From NCBI GenBank assembly GCA_001910725.1, contig MJGA01000018.1, positions 124,001 to 188,000 of the forward strand: a stretch of 64,000 nucleotides of DNA, given 5' to 3'. The notes under the pieces were generated by a model, which was not told where the DNA came from, made no database searches, and worked only from the letters and a program-made list of their open reading frames with translations. The stretch comes from Phanerodontia chrysosporium (Eukaryota > Basidiomycota > Agaricomycetes > Polyporales > Phanerochaetaceae). Made by a program: the position numbers and the translations under genes. Below, in pieces: positions 36,120-48,136 of this stretch (positions within the stretch are counted from its first letter, which is position 1; each line of letters begins with the position of its first letter).

Positions 36120-39100
36120 TTAGGGGGACGTGGGAGACGTGGGCATAGGTATCGACAGGTCACAAGGGCTCGGTAACGTGAAGTCCAGGACGGGCGGGTG
36201 CGCGATGACCGTTTGGGTTTCGAGGTCGTCGTCCGACTGTTCCTGGTCGTCCGCACGAAGATCCGTAGATTCTTCATCCTCTTCCTCTTCTGGGATCGGC
36301 TCGTCAAAGTGTTCGTACTCGTCTTCAGACTCGGCTTCATGATCTGCGTCGAGGTCCGGCTCGACGTCGTTGAAAATGATGTGAGCCTGTTGGAGAATTA
36401 GTCGCGAGACACAGATAGGAGGATCTATTAGCTCACGTGGGTGATGAGCATCTTCGTTGCTTTGTGAGCTTTGCCCATGTTCGCGAAGAAGAAGTTGACA
36501 TCGTCTTCGGCGGACCGGATGAGATTCGGGCTGAACACGGTTGCCAGCGAGTCTGCAGTCATCTGGTTATTCTCTTCAAAGTCGGTGACCCTGCAAACGA
36601 CGGTCAGACCTGCAGTCTCAACTACTAGGGTGGATGATAACCTACTTGTCCAGATGCTCGACCAGCCGCTTCAGGAGATCGAAGTGCATGCGGGGCAACT
36701 CATGAATGACGGAACGCATATTGGCCAGTCGCGAATCCAGGTCCGGTGCTTCGCTAACTGTATCACAGTGAGGATGCATCTCAAACTCGCAGTGACTGAC
36801 ACGTACTGGCGACATCCATGATCTTGATGTGGGTTGGTGCTGGGAACATGCCACCAGGGAGAACGCGGAACCAGCTCTTGATCAAATCGCACACAGCGTT
36901 GATATCCGTGTACGAGTCGATGGGCCATTCACCCCGGTTGAGAGCATCTCGAAGCACGCCTACCTCTGAGTGAGCACCGGCAAGACGGTCTAGGCGCACA
37001 TGAGAATATCGCTCGACGAGAACAAAGCTGAGACGACGTACAGATGCCCACTTCCGTCAACCCCCTCGATTCCACCTCCGTGATGAGACGCTGGATGACA
37101 GATGGTATCGTCCCAGGAGGGATTTCGCCATCTGCAGACTCTCGCTTGAGCAGCGTTTCGAGATCCACGCCGAACACTGCGCACAGATCAGCACGAGTAA
37201 TTGGAAACACAGACGAATAGTGCGCGTACCAGCTTTCGGATTCGCGATGCATCTCCTGCGCCCAGAAGGTTGTCGGGCATCTGCATCTTTGAATTCTGTC
37301 CCATGTATGTCAGACGCCGCTTGGCTGCTGTCTTCGACACCCGGTCGATAGTCTCCATCCACTTCTTCATCTCGGACTTGTCCGTGGCCTGCAGAAGGTA
37401 GTGTCCGCCGTCTTCAGTGTCAAGTTGGAAGGTGAACGACCGCTCGTTGTTGATGAAGGCAGAGACCTTGGCGTCGACAATGTTGAGGACCATGGCCGGC
37501 TTGTGCACTGGGGTGAAGTCGAGCTCCTCTGGTGTTCGCTTCGTCGTCGAAGTGGCGCTCTCCGAAATGAACGCGCTCGAGATAGGGCGCATGAACTGCA
37601 TGATGGCGGAGGACACGCTACTCTTCTTCGTACGATGATGTTTGGCTCCTGCTGTCTGGGGACGGCGGACATGCATCGCCTTGTTGAGGTACTCGTCGCG
37701 CTTATCCTGTTTGTGTTGCTCCTGACGCTTTTCCTTGCTCAAGCGATCGCGCAAGGACTTGTCACGCTTGTACTTCTCCTGCTGCAGCCCGACCATCGTG
37801 TGGAACGGCCGAGGCTGCTTGCGGTTGGTCGGTGTCGGGGTCTGAGTCGCTTCCCGGTATGCTTCTTCTCGGATCGTCCGAAGGTCGAAGTGCACATCGG
37901 ATAACTCTTGCTCGATGTTGTTGAGGCGGTCGAAGTCCTTCCTGGAGTCGCTGCCGCGATGACGAGATCTCCGGTGTGAGCCGTGAACGTAAATCGTGAG
38001 GAGCGTGTGGAGGGATCTACACGAATGAGCTCTCGTTCGTTATCATCAGTTAGAGGTGCGTACCTGCGCTTGTCGAAATTTACGAGGTTGTTGTTCTCTT
38101 GTTCCAGAATGTCAGGCATGCTGATGATCTCGAGCATCCGTTCTAGCAACCACCCCATGTCGACTGTCAGCGGCTCCCGCGAGACGGGCCGTTCAACTGC
38201 GGTGGTCTGGAGGAGCGAAGGCAGGCTGTCGCAGATCGTCCCTCTCGAAGCGGCCAAGGTCTGCCAAGCGCGATGATACATCCGGCTCTCCACGCTAAGG
38301 ACTGCCGACACGACAACCGCCTCCACAAACGAGCGAGTGACGGGTTTTTCGAGCGCGGCGCGGTCGCCTTCACCAGGGTCCGAGTTACGCCGGCGTGCAA
38401 TCTCGATCGCTTGGAGCAGCAGCTCCATGCGAGCCTGACGGGCCTTCAGTCCGATCCGAGGAGCAGCCACTTTCGAGACGAGCCACTTCCTCAGAATCAT
38501 GAATGCGCGGATACAGGTCCGCACCGAAGGAGGCAGATGACGGTAGAGAGACTCTTGTCCAAGCTCGGAGATCATAGGCGAAGGCTCGATGTCTTGTATG
38601 TACGCATGAATGGACTGGATTTCGACCTCATCAGATATGGAGGTGGGGTCTCGATTCAAGAACCAGCCGACACGATCAGCGGATTGCACTTCGAGGATAT
38701 CCGCGGTCACAAACAGGTCCTGGGACAAGCTTCAGCGTTCAGCCCGCGGCCGGTTATCTAGGCACGTACCTCTTGGTGACGTTACGGAACGCCGCCGCTG
38801 CCATGGCATCGATGTTGTTCACCAAGTCCTCGGGTTTGACTTGATCGATGTCAGGTATCTCGGGACCAAACGAAGACGCCGGAGCGTGCTCCGAGTACAA
38901 CTCCACGCTTGAGACAGTTCGCACAATGGGGCGCATCGTTTGCAACGTGAACGACTGGAAAACAGCCTTCCTGTTTTCATTGATCGTCGCGAAACCGCGC
39001 AGCACCTGCGGATCCTCTGCAGCTTCAGGCAACGGAGCGTGTTCGGTCGGATTGTTGAAAAAGGACACGAAGGCAGAATGCAACTGAGGATCGTCTAATG

Positions 39101-42100
39101 CGTCTTGGGCACCGCCACCCTCGTGAATCCACCGACTGATCGTTTCCAGGACTTCTGTTCGGGCGCGAACGACCGCAGCGACTTCCGCCGATGGTGGCGA
39201 TGCTGACTTGACCTGTGCGCCACATACTTCTTCCGCAGTAACTAGCAGTCGCAATGTTGAGTTCCCGAGTACCTACCGAATATAAAAGGCGAAACGCACC
39301 TCGAAGAAAACGTGCGGCGTAACAAAGCTCCGGAAGGTATTCCACCATACTCTGCAGAAGTCATCCATATCGACCTTCAGCTCCCGCGTCTTCTTGTCGT
39401 TCAAGGGCATCTCGCCGTTGTCATCAGCGACCGAAACCGATACGCCGTGGAGGCCTTCGACAAGGACAGTCACGAGCCTCTCGAGCGTGCCTGCTTGGAT
39501 GACCACCCGCAGTGGCCGCTCCGTCGACAGGCTCTCGGGCTCGAAGCTGGGCTTTTTCGACAGCGCCGGCAGCGAGCTGCGTCGGAGCTGACTGGCCTTC
39601 CGATCTAAGCCCTTCTGGCCGGGCTTGACGCGCACCGATGGGTTGCGCGTGAAGCCACTCTTCTCGGCTGACGGCGTGTCGACAACGTAACTAGGAGGAC
39701 GCGATGGAGGCCGCGACGACGCTGTGGGATCTGCAGGCTGGACGAGCAGCATGAGCTCGCCATCGTAGACGATGATGACGGTCCCGCCCAGGTCGAACCC
39801 GTTGACCTTTGTGGTGTCCGAGTTGACACGCGGCTGAGTGTTGTGCAGTTCACGGAGGTACTGTAGGTCCTGGATGTTCATCGTCGATGCCGTGCTATCG
39901 AGGCGCCCGCGGAGAAGAAGAGAGCGGTTGATCCAGGTGACAGTGGGCAGAGGCTCGGGGAAGAGCAGAGGGGTCAACAGATGGAAGTTGTTCTGCACCG
40001 GTGGGCGCGTCCAATAGAAGGGTTCGAACATTCCCTTGCGACGGGGTTCGACGGCGAGAGAAAGAGACATGAACTGCTCGACCCTATTTACCGGTGTAAG
40101 CGATGATTACATGGTAAAAAGTGCACTCTGACCTTTGGAACTTGGCATGCAGACCGTTAGTGATACGACCCGGTGACGAGAGGTCGTCCCAGTGGGTCGC
40201 AAGCACCTCCACGTCATCGGCATCATCCTGGCTGCTGGAGTCGACCCTCCGAGGTGCAAGCGAGAAGTCGGTCCGGAGGCTGTCGAATGCACGCCACGCG
40301 TCTGCAAGCCGGTCCACGAGCCACTCGTCGCTATCGCGGAGCGCCGCAGCGTCAAGCGCGGCGTGCATCTGCGCGACGCGCTCACCGGCCCACGGGATTG
40401 TCTTCGGCTCGCTCGCCCGCGATGCGTCCTGGCCGTCGTGCGGGTACACCCACGACTGCACGATGCGCAGCGCGTCGCCGTCGACACGCTTCCAGACCTT
40501 GTCGAGGCGCGCGATCGGGCGGGCACACAGCGCCGCCTGGATCGCGCGCCACGAGCACTCGTCGCCCGTGCGCCGACACAAGTCCCCGACGCGCGTCCAT
40601 GCGGAAATGACGTCTGGCCGGGAGTGCGCTCGCGCCTGCTGGGTCCCGCGCGCGTCCATCGAGCTGCCGGCGTACGAGGGCGAGTGGAACGTCGGCGAGT
40701 CGGACATGAGAATCTGCAATAGGATGACCTTGGTGAGCCAGTGCGGCTCCTCGTCGCTGCCATTGAAAGGCTTGAGCGGAGATTGCGCTGGCGCGGAGGT
40801 GTCTGAGACAGCGCCCGGCTCCGGTGCAGGGTGGTCGGCAGGCTCGGCTCCGAGGCACGCGGGGACGGTGACATTATGAGGCGTTTTCTGCAGCGCTCGC
40901 ATGTTGTGGACGTACAAACTCCGGGCAATGACCTGCGGATTGAGGTTCATCAGGACGTCCCTGTTGAAACCACTGCGGTTCAGAACGGCGTGCCACGGCT
41001 TCATGTGCGACGAGCCTGTGGCCTTCGGCTGCGGCGGTTCCCCCAGAGCGTCCAGCAGCGACAACATGCGGTCTCCTCCACCGGGGCGCGGAGAGAATGC
41101 ACCAAGGTCGGGAGAACCCGCGGCTGCGCCCATCTCAGTGACAGACGAGAGGTCGGGCGATGCACTGTAGAGGCCTTGCATAGAGGATGACTGAGGGAGA
41201 CCTCCCGGCCTCGATGCGGCGTCACCAGGAGTCGGGAAGTCAGATATCGTTGTCTTACACCAGTCGTTCCAGGCGGTACTGTCGACCGGCTCGCCGTGGT
41301 AGGTGACATACAAATCGGCTAACCAATGCACCTTCTCCCGCGCCGCACGCCTCTTCTCTTCGTCGTCTCCAGTCGTATCGACAAGCATCGTACAGCACCT
41401 GCGGAACTCGTTCTCGAACTGCGTCCGCTCCACGACTGCAGGCAGAGCGCATACAATCGCCGAAGAGAAGTCGCGCCATCCTGAGGTGAGCTGGTCAGCA
41501 TTCCCGGAGTCGCGGAAGGTCGTATGGAACACAGCTTCGTGGATGAGGGCTTCGTAGGTGCCCTTCTCGACAGCGCCATCCTTGAGGACAAGAGAAGGGT
41601 GAACTCCACTGCCCCAGAAGGCCCGCTTTCGACGGTTGTCATCTCGGTCTTTGCCCTTGCCGCTTCGGAGTGCCGGTTCCGGTTCGGACATCTCTTGAGG
41701 TTCTTCCGTGACGCCTTCATCCTCGAGCACGACGACTAATTCCGTGGGGAACAACTCTTTGATACCAGCGCTTCGATCAGAGGGAGGTTTGTAGAAGTAC
41801 AGCTTTGAGCCCTTGAGGACGAGCTTGAATGGCTTCCAACCCTTCGCAAGCGTGAGTCCGCCATGTCCAGACATGTAAGACTGATGCGCTTTCGAGTTAA
41901 TAGCTGCGGGCGAAAACTCCATAAATCGGTTGATGAAGCCATGGTTGTAGACAAGCTGAGACGTGCGCTTCTCGCTCTTGGAGTCGTCACCTGGTTCGAC
42001 GATGGTAGGCGGAGCAAGAAGAGAGGACGAAGCACCCGGACGATCAAGCGGGGTAGGGACCTCGACGTTCATGGGAGAGACAGACCGGCTGCTACCAGAT

Positions 42101-43085
42101 GAACCACCAAAGCCGAACGGAAATGCGACCCTTGAGGACGAGCTAGAAGCGTTTGTACTGTGACCATATCCAGTCTTCTCCTTGGTAGAATCAGCGTCGG
42201 AGCCTTTGCGTTTTGGGCTAGGAGGGACTACGCCAAGCTTGGGGGACGTCAGCTTCGAGGGAAGGCGAGGCGTGAAGGAGTGAGATCGCATGTGCACATG
42301 ACCAGATCCCTGCGACAACGGCGTGACTGGCGACGCGCCAGAGCTCACAGGGAAGAACCCGCAGTCAGAACGCCGCTGCGACCAGGAGGGGAAGAGGAGG
42401 GTGTCTCGACACTGGTGGTACTGATCACGGGGAACGGGTACGAGGTAGAGCTCTGGGGAGAGTGCAACGATGGTGAGATACTACTCCCCACGCTGTCGTT
42501 CCGGTTGTTCCTATAGCTCTGCACCTTGTTCTGGAAAGACGTGTCGATTGGGCTCAGGTTTGGTGAGGTAGGACGAGCCAGCTTGCCAAGATCGTCTGCC
42601 GACTTGGACCATGGTTTCCGCGAGATATTCCTTAGGTCACCGAGTCCTCTGGACGCTTGGCCACGAGCAGGGGAGGAAGAGTCGTGCATGCCAGTGCTTC
42701 CTTGGGTGCCATCAAAATGAGTATTGGTCCGCGCCAGCGACAGGTCGTAGACGGATCTGCTTGCGCTTGGAATGTTGAGTGCGGGTTCCGGACGCAGTTG
42801 ATCTAGGATGGGCCGAGGGTCGGTCGGGTGAGATATCTTTGGCTTTCTCGCAGAGCTCGAGCTTGGGCGAGGCTCATTGGAACTAGTGGAGGTACGTCCT
42901 GGGACCGACCCGCTGGAGACTGATCGCGTGAACCATTTGGTGGGCTTGAAGAGCTGAGAGAAGCCAGTCGAAGGCGAGGCAGAGCGGGGGATCGTGGAAC
43001 CAGGAGAACGTGTACCTGGCTGTGTTGTGCCGGTCTCTGGTGGGCTCAAAGTGTTGATGGACGGTGTCCCTCGTTTCTGGGGCAT
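36120..43085 (-). CDS. Bem2-type RhoGAP with Ras-GEF-like and PH domains
   Basis: A large cell-polarity regulator that stimulates GTP hydrolysis by Rho-type GTPases at sites of polar growth. Domains in order: a Ser/Pro-rich N-terminus starting MPQKRGTPSINTLSPPETGT; a first PH-like region (HGGLTLAKGWKPFKLVLKGS KLYFYKPP); a RasGEF N-terminal module (VVIQAGTLERLVTVLVEGLH, FCRVWWNTFRSFVTPHVFFE); a RasGEF-like region (WFLNRDPTSISDEVEIQSIH to RMLEIISMPDILEQENNNLV); a PH domain (KPAMVLNIVDAKVSAFINNE, HYLLQATDKSEMKKWMETID); and a C-terminal RhoGAP domain (VFGVDLETLLKRESADGEIP, LITEVESRGLTEVGIYRIAG, SWFRVLPGGMFP). The Arg of YRIAG is the expected arginine finger. It ends in a Glu/Asp-rich tail and TSPTSP. 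About a dozen introns are present. One base is missing in CCC at 42358-42360, joining LTAG to FFPVSSGASP. The domain order equals yeast Bem2. Confidence 0.9.
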
Positions 43086-43646
43086 GACAACGAGCGCGAG
43101 TTGAAGAGAGCGGAACGAGCGGTCTATGGCAAGCCAGGTTCAAACCGCAGATGGTCAGAACTGCTGCGGGACACACCACCAGAGTATACCAACTAAGTTC
43201 TTCAGCACCCTTCTGTTTCACCTCGCCAACAGCTCTCAGGACGACGTAAAAATCGTGCAACGAGTGATTGCACCCGGCCTATCCTGCAGACGGTGTTCTC
43301 AACGAATTCTCTGGTTTCACAGGAGACAAAGCATACCTTGACAGGGCCAGGATAACGTACGCAAATATTACTTCACTTCTCTAATAATCTGTCGACGAAC
43401 GGGTATGAACATGAGAGATGCAGACGCGTCTTGATTTGGTTCCTCTCCCCCATGCGCTGTCGCTCTGAGCCCTTCGGCTCTTGCCGAGATAGGCGATCTA
43501 GCAACCGACCCTTTTGGTCCATATCAGGTAGCCAATGTTTTCCCTCCCGCCGGGACGATGAGAACGCGCGGGGAAATCCTTGCTGGATTTGAGGGGAAAT
43601 CAGGGAAAATCATCTTCGCGATCCCGGTGTACACACGACGACGAGG
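43086..43646. other. Intergenic, promoter side of the bem2-like gene
   Basis: Both neighbours are on the minus strand. No protein-like frame is present. A few A/T-rich patches occur, but no distinct TATA element was picked out. Confidence 0.5.
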
Positions 43647-45534
43647 CTACTGATACGGTACATGAGAGAAACACTCCCCTCTGTGGTCCCCTTCCTTCCA
43701 ATCTCTGCGCGCATACGCTTTCAGCTTCTAGGCGGGACACGTCGCAGCAGAGTCAACAGCACGTACTTTTTCTGACACTTAGTCGAACAGTAAAATGCCT
43801 TGCGACATCTCGTGCACGCCCGCAAGGCATGTCCGGGGCGCCTGCCGGAACAGAGGCAGTCCTCCCAAGCGCATCCGACGTTCTTCGACCGCTTGCGCCG
43901 AGGGCGTATGACGAGAACGGTCGCAGTGTCAAGATGACCTCTCCTCCCGAGCTCCTGCCACCCAGCCCAAAGCACTGCCGCCAGAGGAGTGTCCGGATGG
44001 TTTCGAACCAGCCCTTGCAAGCCGACCGCCGCCCTTCTCCAGGCACCCTGGAGAGCCCTGGCGTCTTCCTCAGACAGGTCAAACCCTTCCTCCCCGAAGT
44101 AGTGCCAATATAGCGCAGCCACGAGTTTCAGCTCTGCTGCTGGAATTGTGGTACCAGGATCAATGTAAAGCGGGAGGATCCGAATTGACCATGAGCCTAC
44201 CTTGTTCATCAGTGTCATGGACAACGTTATCCTCTGATGACATATTCGCAAGTACTATGGCTTGCGATAAACATAGCACCAGACGGTAAATGAAGGAAGA
44301 TAATACAACTGAGTCTCCCCACACCCCTCTGCGGTGAAGTGACATCATTTCACTGTATGCATAGAGCATGAGCAACCAACCATACAGTGTTGTGGCAAAG
44401 CCATACCATATCCGCATAGCTGTATAACGAACAATGCTCCAGCTCAATATGTCCTTCCCAGAACACAGCTGGCGTTCAGCAGCACATAGGAGATTCGATA
44501 AGAAGGATATAGAGAGGAGAGACCGTTTCAGGTCATCGTGTGTGATGACCCATGTCAGCATAGTGTGGTATTCCATGAGTTCACTGCTCAGCATGTCTTC
44601 GCTGCGCAACGCTACACCAAGTCGAGGTGCGAGGATATGCGGGGGAATTACCCCACGAATAATGCGCTCGATAGTGCGATCCGCAGCTTGAGCGTTCCAG
44701 GCGCCATATGCTGCCAGTATCATCATCCAGTACTCCCCGACGTGGGAGCCCTTCGACCAATACCAGCACTTGATAGCAATGTCGAGGTATGAATCCACTA
44801 AGTCTGACGAAAAGTTTCTATTACTGATAATTGTCAATGAGCAGTTGCGGTCCAATAAACGGTGTCAGCTTACTGTCGTTCCAAGTATAGGTCATGAAAG
44901 TACCAGAGACCAATCTTTGCGGTGTAATGGCGGAGATGGTCGCTGAGATCACTATCACCTATGTAGATCTCGCAGGATAGCTTGTCCTGAAGGAATCGCC
45001 ACACTGCCGGCAGTTCTTCAAGCACATATGTCGCCCACGGCGCATGTGCGGCCTTGTGCGCCCCACAGTAACAGCGCACATTGGCCTTCGCATGGGTTGC
45101 CATCCTGTCGATGACTTGATATGTCAGGACTAGATGATGCTGCCGTTCCCAAATTGATCAACAAGTCAAGGATTTGAGATGCTAAGAAATACACTCACCA
45201 TGCCAGCTTTATCCTCTGGAAAGCTCGTATAGTAAGACTCTTCTTGAAGGATGCATAGGAATGACCGCAACATGTCCGGGTGAAACAGTGCCTTCCACTG
45301 CTCCTGCTTGAGCTCATCAGTAGCAATATAGAGCAGAAGCTTGGACATGAAGTCTTCCTGTGCCAAAAAGGAGGGTGTTTGGCCATGCATTTGCCTTATC
45401 CGAGATGCGGTGAGGTTCTGGTAGCTTAGCACTGTTTTTGTAGTAAAGAAGGACTCGCTCTTGAGAGAGTTATTCAGGGCCTTGTACGACGACGCTCGTC
45501 GAACCCATCTGGCGACCTCTGCGGGAACAGGCAT
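43647..45534 (-). CDS. MYND-type zinc-finger protein
   Basis: Four or more exons. The N-terminal part is helical: MPVPAEVARWVRRASSYKAL, LYIATDELKQEQWKALFHPD, RCYCGAHKAAHAPWATYVLE, LSNLLCAAERQLCSGKDILS. The C-terminus carries a MYND finger: C-x4-C-x-C around GCAWEDCLCSGRRPGHALRA, then CTRCRKAFYCSTKCQKK. Splicing from GTACGT near 43772 to the AG near 43698 adds DWKEGDHRGEC, which supplies the closing His and Cys, followed by a stop. Agaricomycetes have large, rapidly evolving families of such proteins. MYND fingers bind proline-rich peptides; no partner is evident here. Confidence 0.85.
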
Positions 45535-45883
45535 ACCTCAACTATGGACATACCGAGGCAATGTGAACGAAGCTCCTGTTATACACTAGGGCCGATACGC
45601 ACTTCTTGGCTTGTATTGCTACACGTCGCATGGAGTGGTAAGTTCTAAGTTGAACCTCTGAGAGCCGAAAGCTTGCACGTCTATCCATGGGTGGGTAAGT
45701 GGAGTAAGTCTTGATAAGAAACTCTGATTAGTCGCTGTAAGTAAGGAGTAAGTAATATGAGTAATGTCTGATGAAGAGGGCCTATTCTGGGTTAACGCCC
45801 GACGTCGTTTGTGACTCCCATCTCTCTCGGGTTGAATTCCAGAGCCTCTGCTAAATGCTGTCAGTCTGCGGATACAGCACAGG
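45535..45883. other. Divergent promoter interval rich in GTAAG words
   Basis: The gap separates the ATGs of the MYND gene (minus) and the ABC ATPase gene (plus). Between 45690 and 45765 the word GTAAG or its near matches recurs (GGTAAGTGG, AGTAAGTC, TGTAAGTAAGG, AGTAAGTAA). A similar cluster lies upstream of pff1 at about 29740-29815. Its meaning is unknown. Confidence 0.4.
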
Positions 45884-47728
45884 ATGCTGAAAAGAACGAC
45901 TTGCTACGCTCTGAGCGGTACGTCGAATCGTTCATTTTCGACTGCCAGCGGACCTATTATCCATATACCTCGATCATCCATCTACCCACTCGGCGTGAAC
46001 AACAAGTCTGGTCCTCTATTCCGAGACGTATCATGGACGGTCCAACCTGAAGATGCCTGGATTGTGCTTTCAACGACCTCCAGCGGAGCCAAGACGTCTC
46101 TGCTACAGGACTCACTGGCCACCTTCGAATCACTCCCCCACCTCCGCCTCCATATGGCCTCTTCCCCTTCCTACAGAACCGCGACCCTCACCAGCACGTG
46201 TCACTCGTGAGTTTTGCGCATAGGCCCCAGGGTGCGGGCGGCGCGTTCTACGACTATACAGCGCGATACGGCGCGGTCAGAGAAGAAGACAAGCGGACTC
46301 TGCGCGACACGTTCTTCCCAGAGACCGCGAAGCCTCTGCACGATCTCGCGATCCCAGACATGTACACACACCCAGAAGACATCGCCCAGTTGCACGCCGA
46401 TCATGTCAGAGACCGCCTTCGCCGCGAGTTGTTCGAGGACTTGGTCAACAAACTGGACTTGCATCGCTTCCTTGACCTGCCGATGATAGCCCTCAGCAAT
46501 GGCCAGACGAGAAAAGCGAGGATTGTGAAGGCGTTGCTTGAGCAGCCAGAGCTTCTGCTCCTGGATGAACCTCTCAGTGAGTTCTCTGTTCAAAGCGACA
46601 TGTATCTCGCCCTGACATCGCCTAGCTGGTCTTGATGTGCAGACTCGCGCATTGGTGCTGTCCCTCCTACACTCTTTACATGTCAAGAACGCCCCACATA
46701 TTATATTGGGCATGCGTCCGCAAGACCCCATTCCTGACTGGACTACCCACCTGGCTCTGATCCGCCAAGACGGCACGGTACACACTGGCAAGAAGGATCA
46801 AGTCTTGGATGCTGCAGCGACCGCTCAACTGCATGCAGGCTGGTCACCACCTGCGTCCGCGATCCACGCTCCAAGCGAGACAGGAAATGCAGTGGTCTCG
46901 CTGGCGGCGTGAGCGTCTCATATGGCAGTCGCAAGGTTGGTCTGACTCCGTTCGGGTGTCTTTGCCATATGGCTGACTCTCCTCAGGTCTTGAAAGACAT
47001 TCACTGGACTATACATGCAAACACTCGGTGGCATCTGCAAGGGGTGAACGGCGCTGGCAAGACAACGCTGCTCGCCATGGTCACCGGAGAACACCCCCAA
47101 TCGTACACACAGTCGTCCAAGCTCACGCTCTTCGACCGCCCACGCGCCAAGTGGCCGACGCCGCACCTGCACGCGCGCATCGGCCGCGTCTCGCCCGAGA
47201 TGCACAACGCGTTCCCGCGGCGGCGCGGCATGACGGTCTGGGACGCTGTCGGTACGGGCTTCGAGGGCAACTTCGTCCCGCGCGGCCGCTTCCGCGTCGG
47301 CTTCGGCGCGGACGGCGCGGAGCTCGCGCACGGCGGCGACGAGGAGCGGTGGCGCGTGCGCCGCATGTGGGAGGTGCTCCGCGCGCTCGGCCCTCGGCGT
47401 GGCGCGGCGAGCCCGCCAGCGACGCTGAGGCCCGCGAGGCACAGGCGTTCTCGCAGCGGCCTTCGCGGACCTCGCGCCGGGCGAGCAGTCGATGGTGCTG
47501 CTCATGCGCGCGCTCGTCGGCAGGCCGCCGCTGGTGCTGCTCGACGAGGCGTGGGCTGGTATGGACGAGGGTATGGTGAAGGCGGCGCGGGCGTACCTAA
47601 GGGAAGGCGGCCTGCAGGACGGGCAGGCGTGTGTCGTGGTCAGTCACTGGGAGGAGGAAGTACCCTGGAGTAGGGAGGATGGTGTGCGGAGGTTCCGCCT
47701 GGACAATGGCGAGGGATATATTGAATAA
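45884..47728 (+). CDS. Soluble ABC ATPase with two nucleotide-binding domains (ModF / YDR061W-like)
   Basis: The N-terminus MLKRTTCYALSGTSNRSFST is Arg/Ser-rich, suggesting mitochondrial import. Two ABC cassettes follow and no membrane segments are seen. NBD1: a degenerate Walker A STTSSGAKTSLL, FAHRPQGAGGAFYDYTARYG, signature LSNGQTRKARI and Walker B ELLLLDEP. NBD2: a good Walker A LQGVNGAGKTTLL, signature LAPGEQSMVLL, Walker B LVLLDEAWAGMD and a His switch VVVSHWEEE. The two cassettes are joined around 46910-46990, where an intron splits VSYGSRKV/LKDIHWTI. A base seems missing in CCCCC at 46135-46139 (restoring GLFPFLQNRDPHQHVSLVSF), and the frame changes again in GC-rich DNA near 47400. 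Fungal homologues are called mitochondrial ABC ATPases of unknown role. Confidence 0.88.
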
Positions 47729-48136
47729 GGTATACGGATATTTGTAGATTATAGCACAGCCTAACAGGCAAACGGAACACGTGGAACCAGGATCCGAGTC
47801 TTTGGCTTCAACATTAAAAGTTCGCACCGAGGGTGGAAGTATGGAGGCACAGTCTGGTGCATTTGCATGTTCTACCTATAGATGTTACAACACAAGAAGA
47901 CATTCAACAGATCAACAACAATGCGAATACTAGTACAATACGGCGCAGTTCCGAACGTGTAGTCAAGGCTCCCCCATTGCAGCAAGATTCTCCATGAACA
48001 AGATATTGAAGATGGTTGGGAAAGCAATTTCAGGCGAGGAGTACATTCAAGAAAGGGATCGACATTTGAGAGATTCAGCAAGAAAGAGAGCAAATCCCTA
48101 GATCAGCGAGAGGCGAGTCTTCATGACGGAGAGCTC
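47729..48136. other. Convergent intergenic interval
   Basis: This lies between the stops of the ABC ATPase gene and the Cys/His-motif gene. It is A/T-richer than the flanking exons and no gene is seen. Confidence 0.5.
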
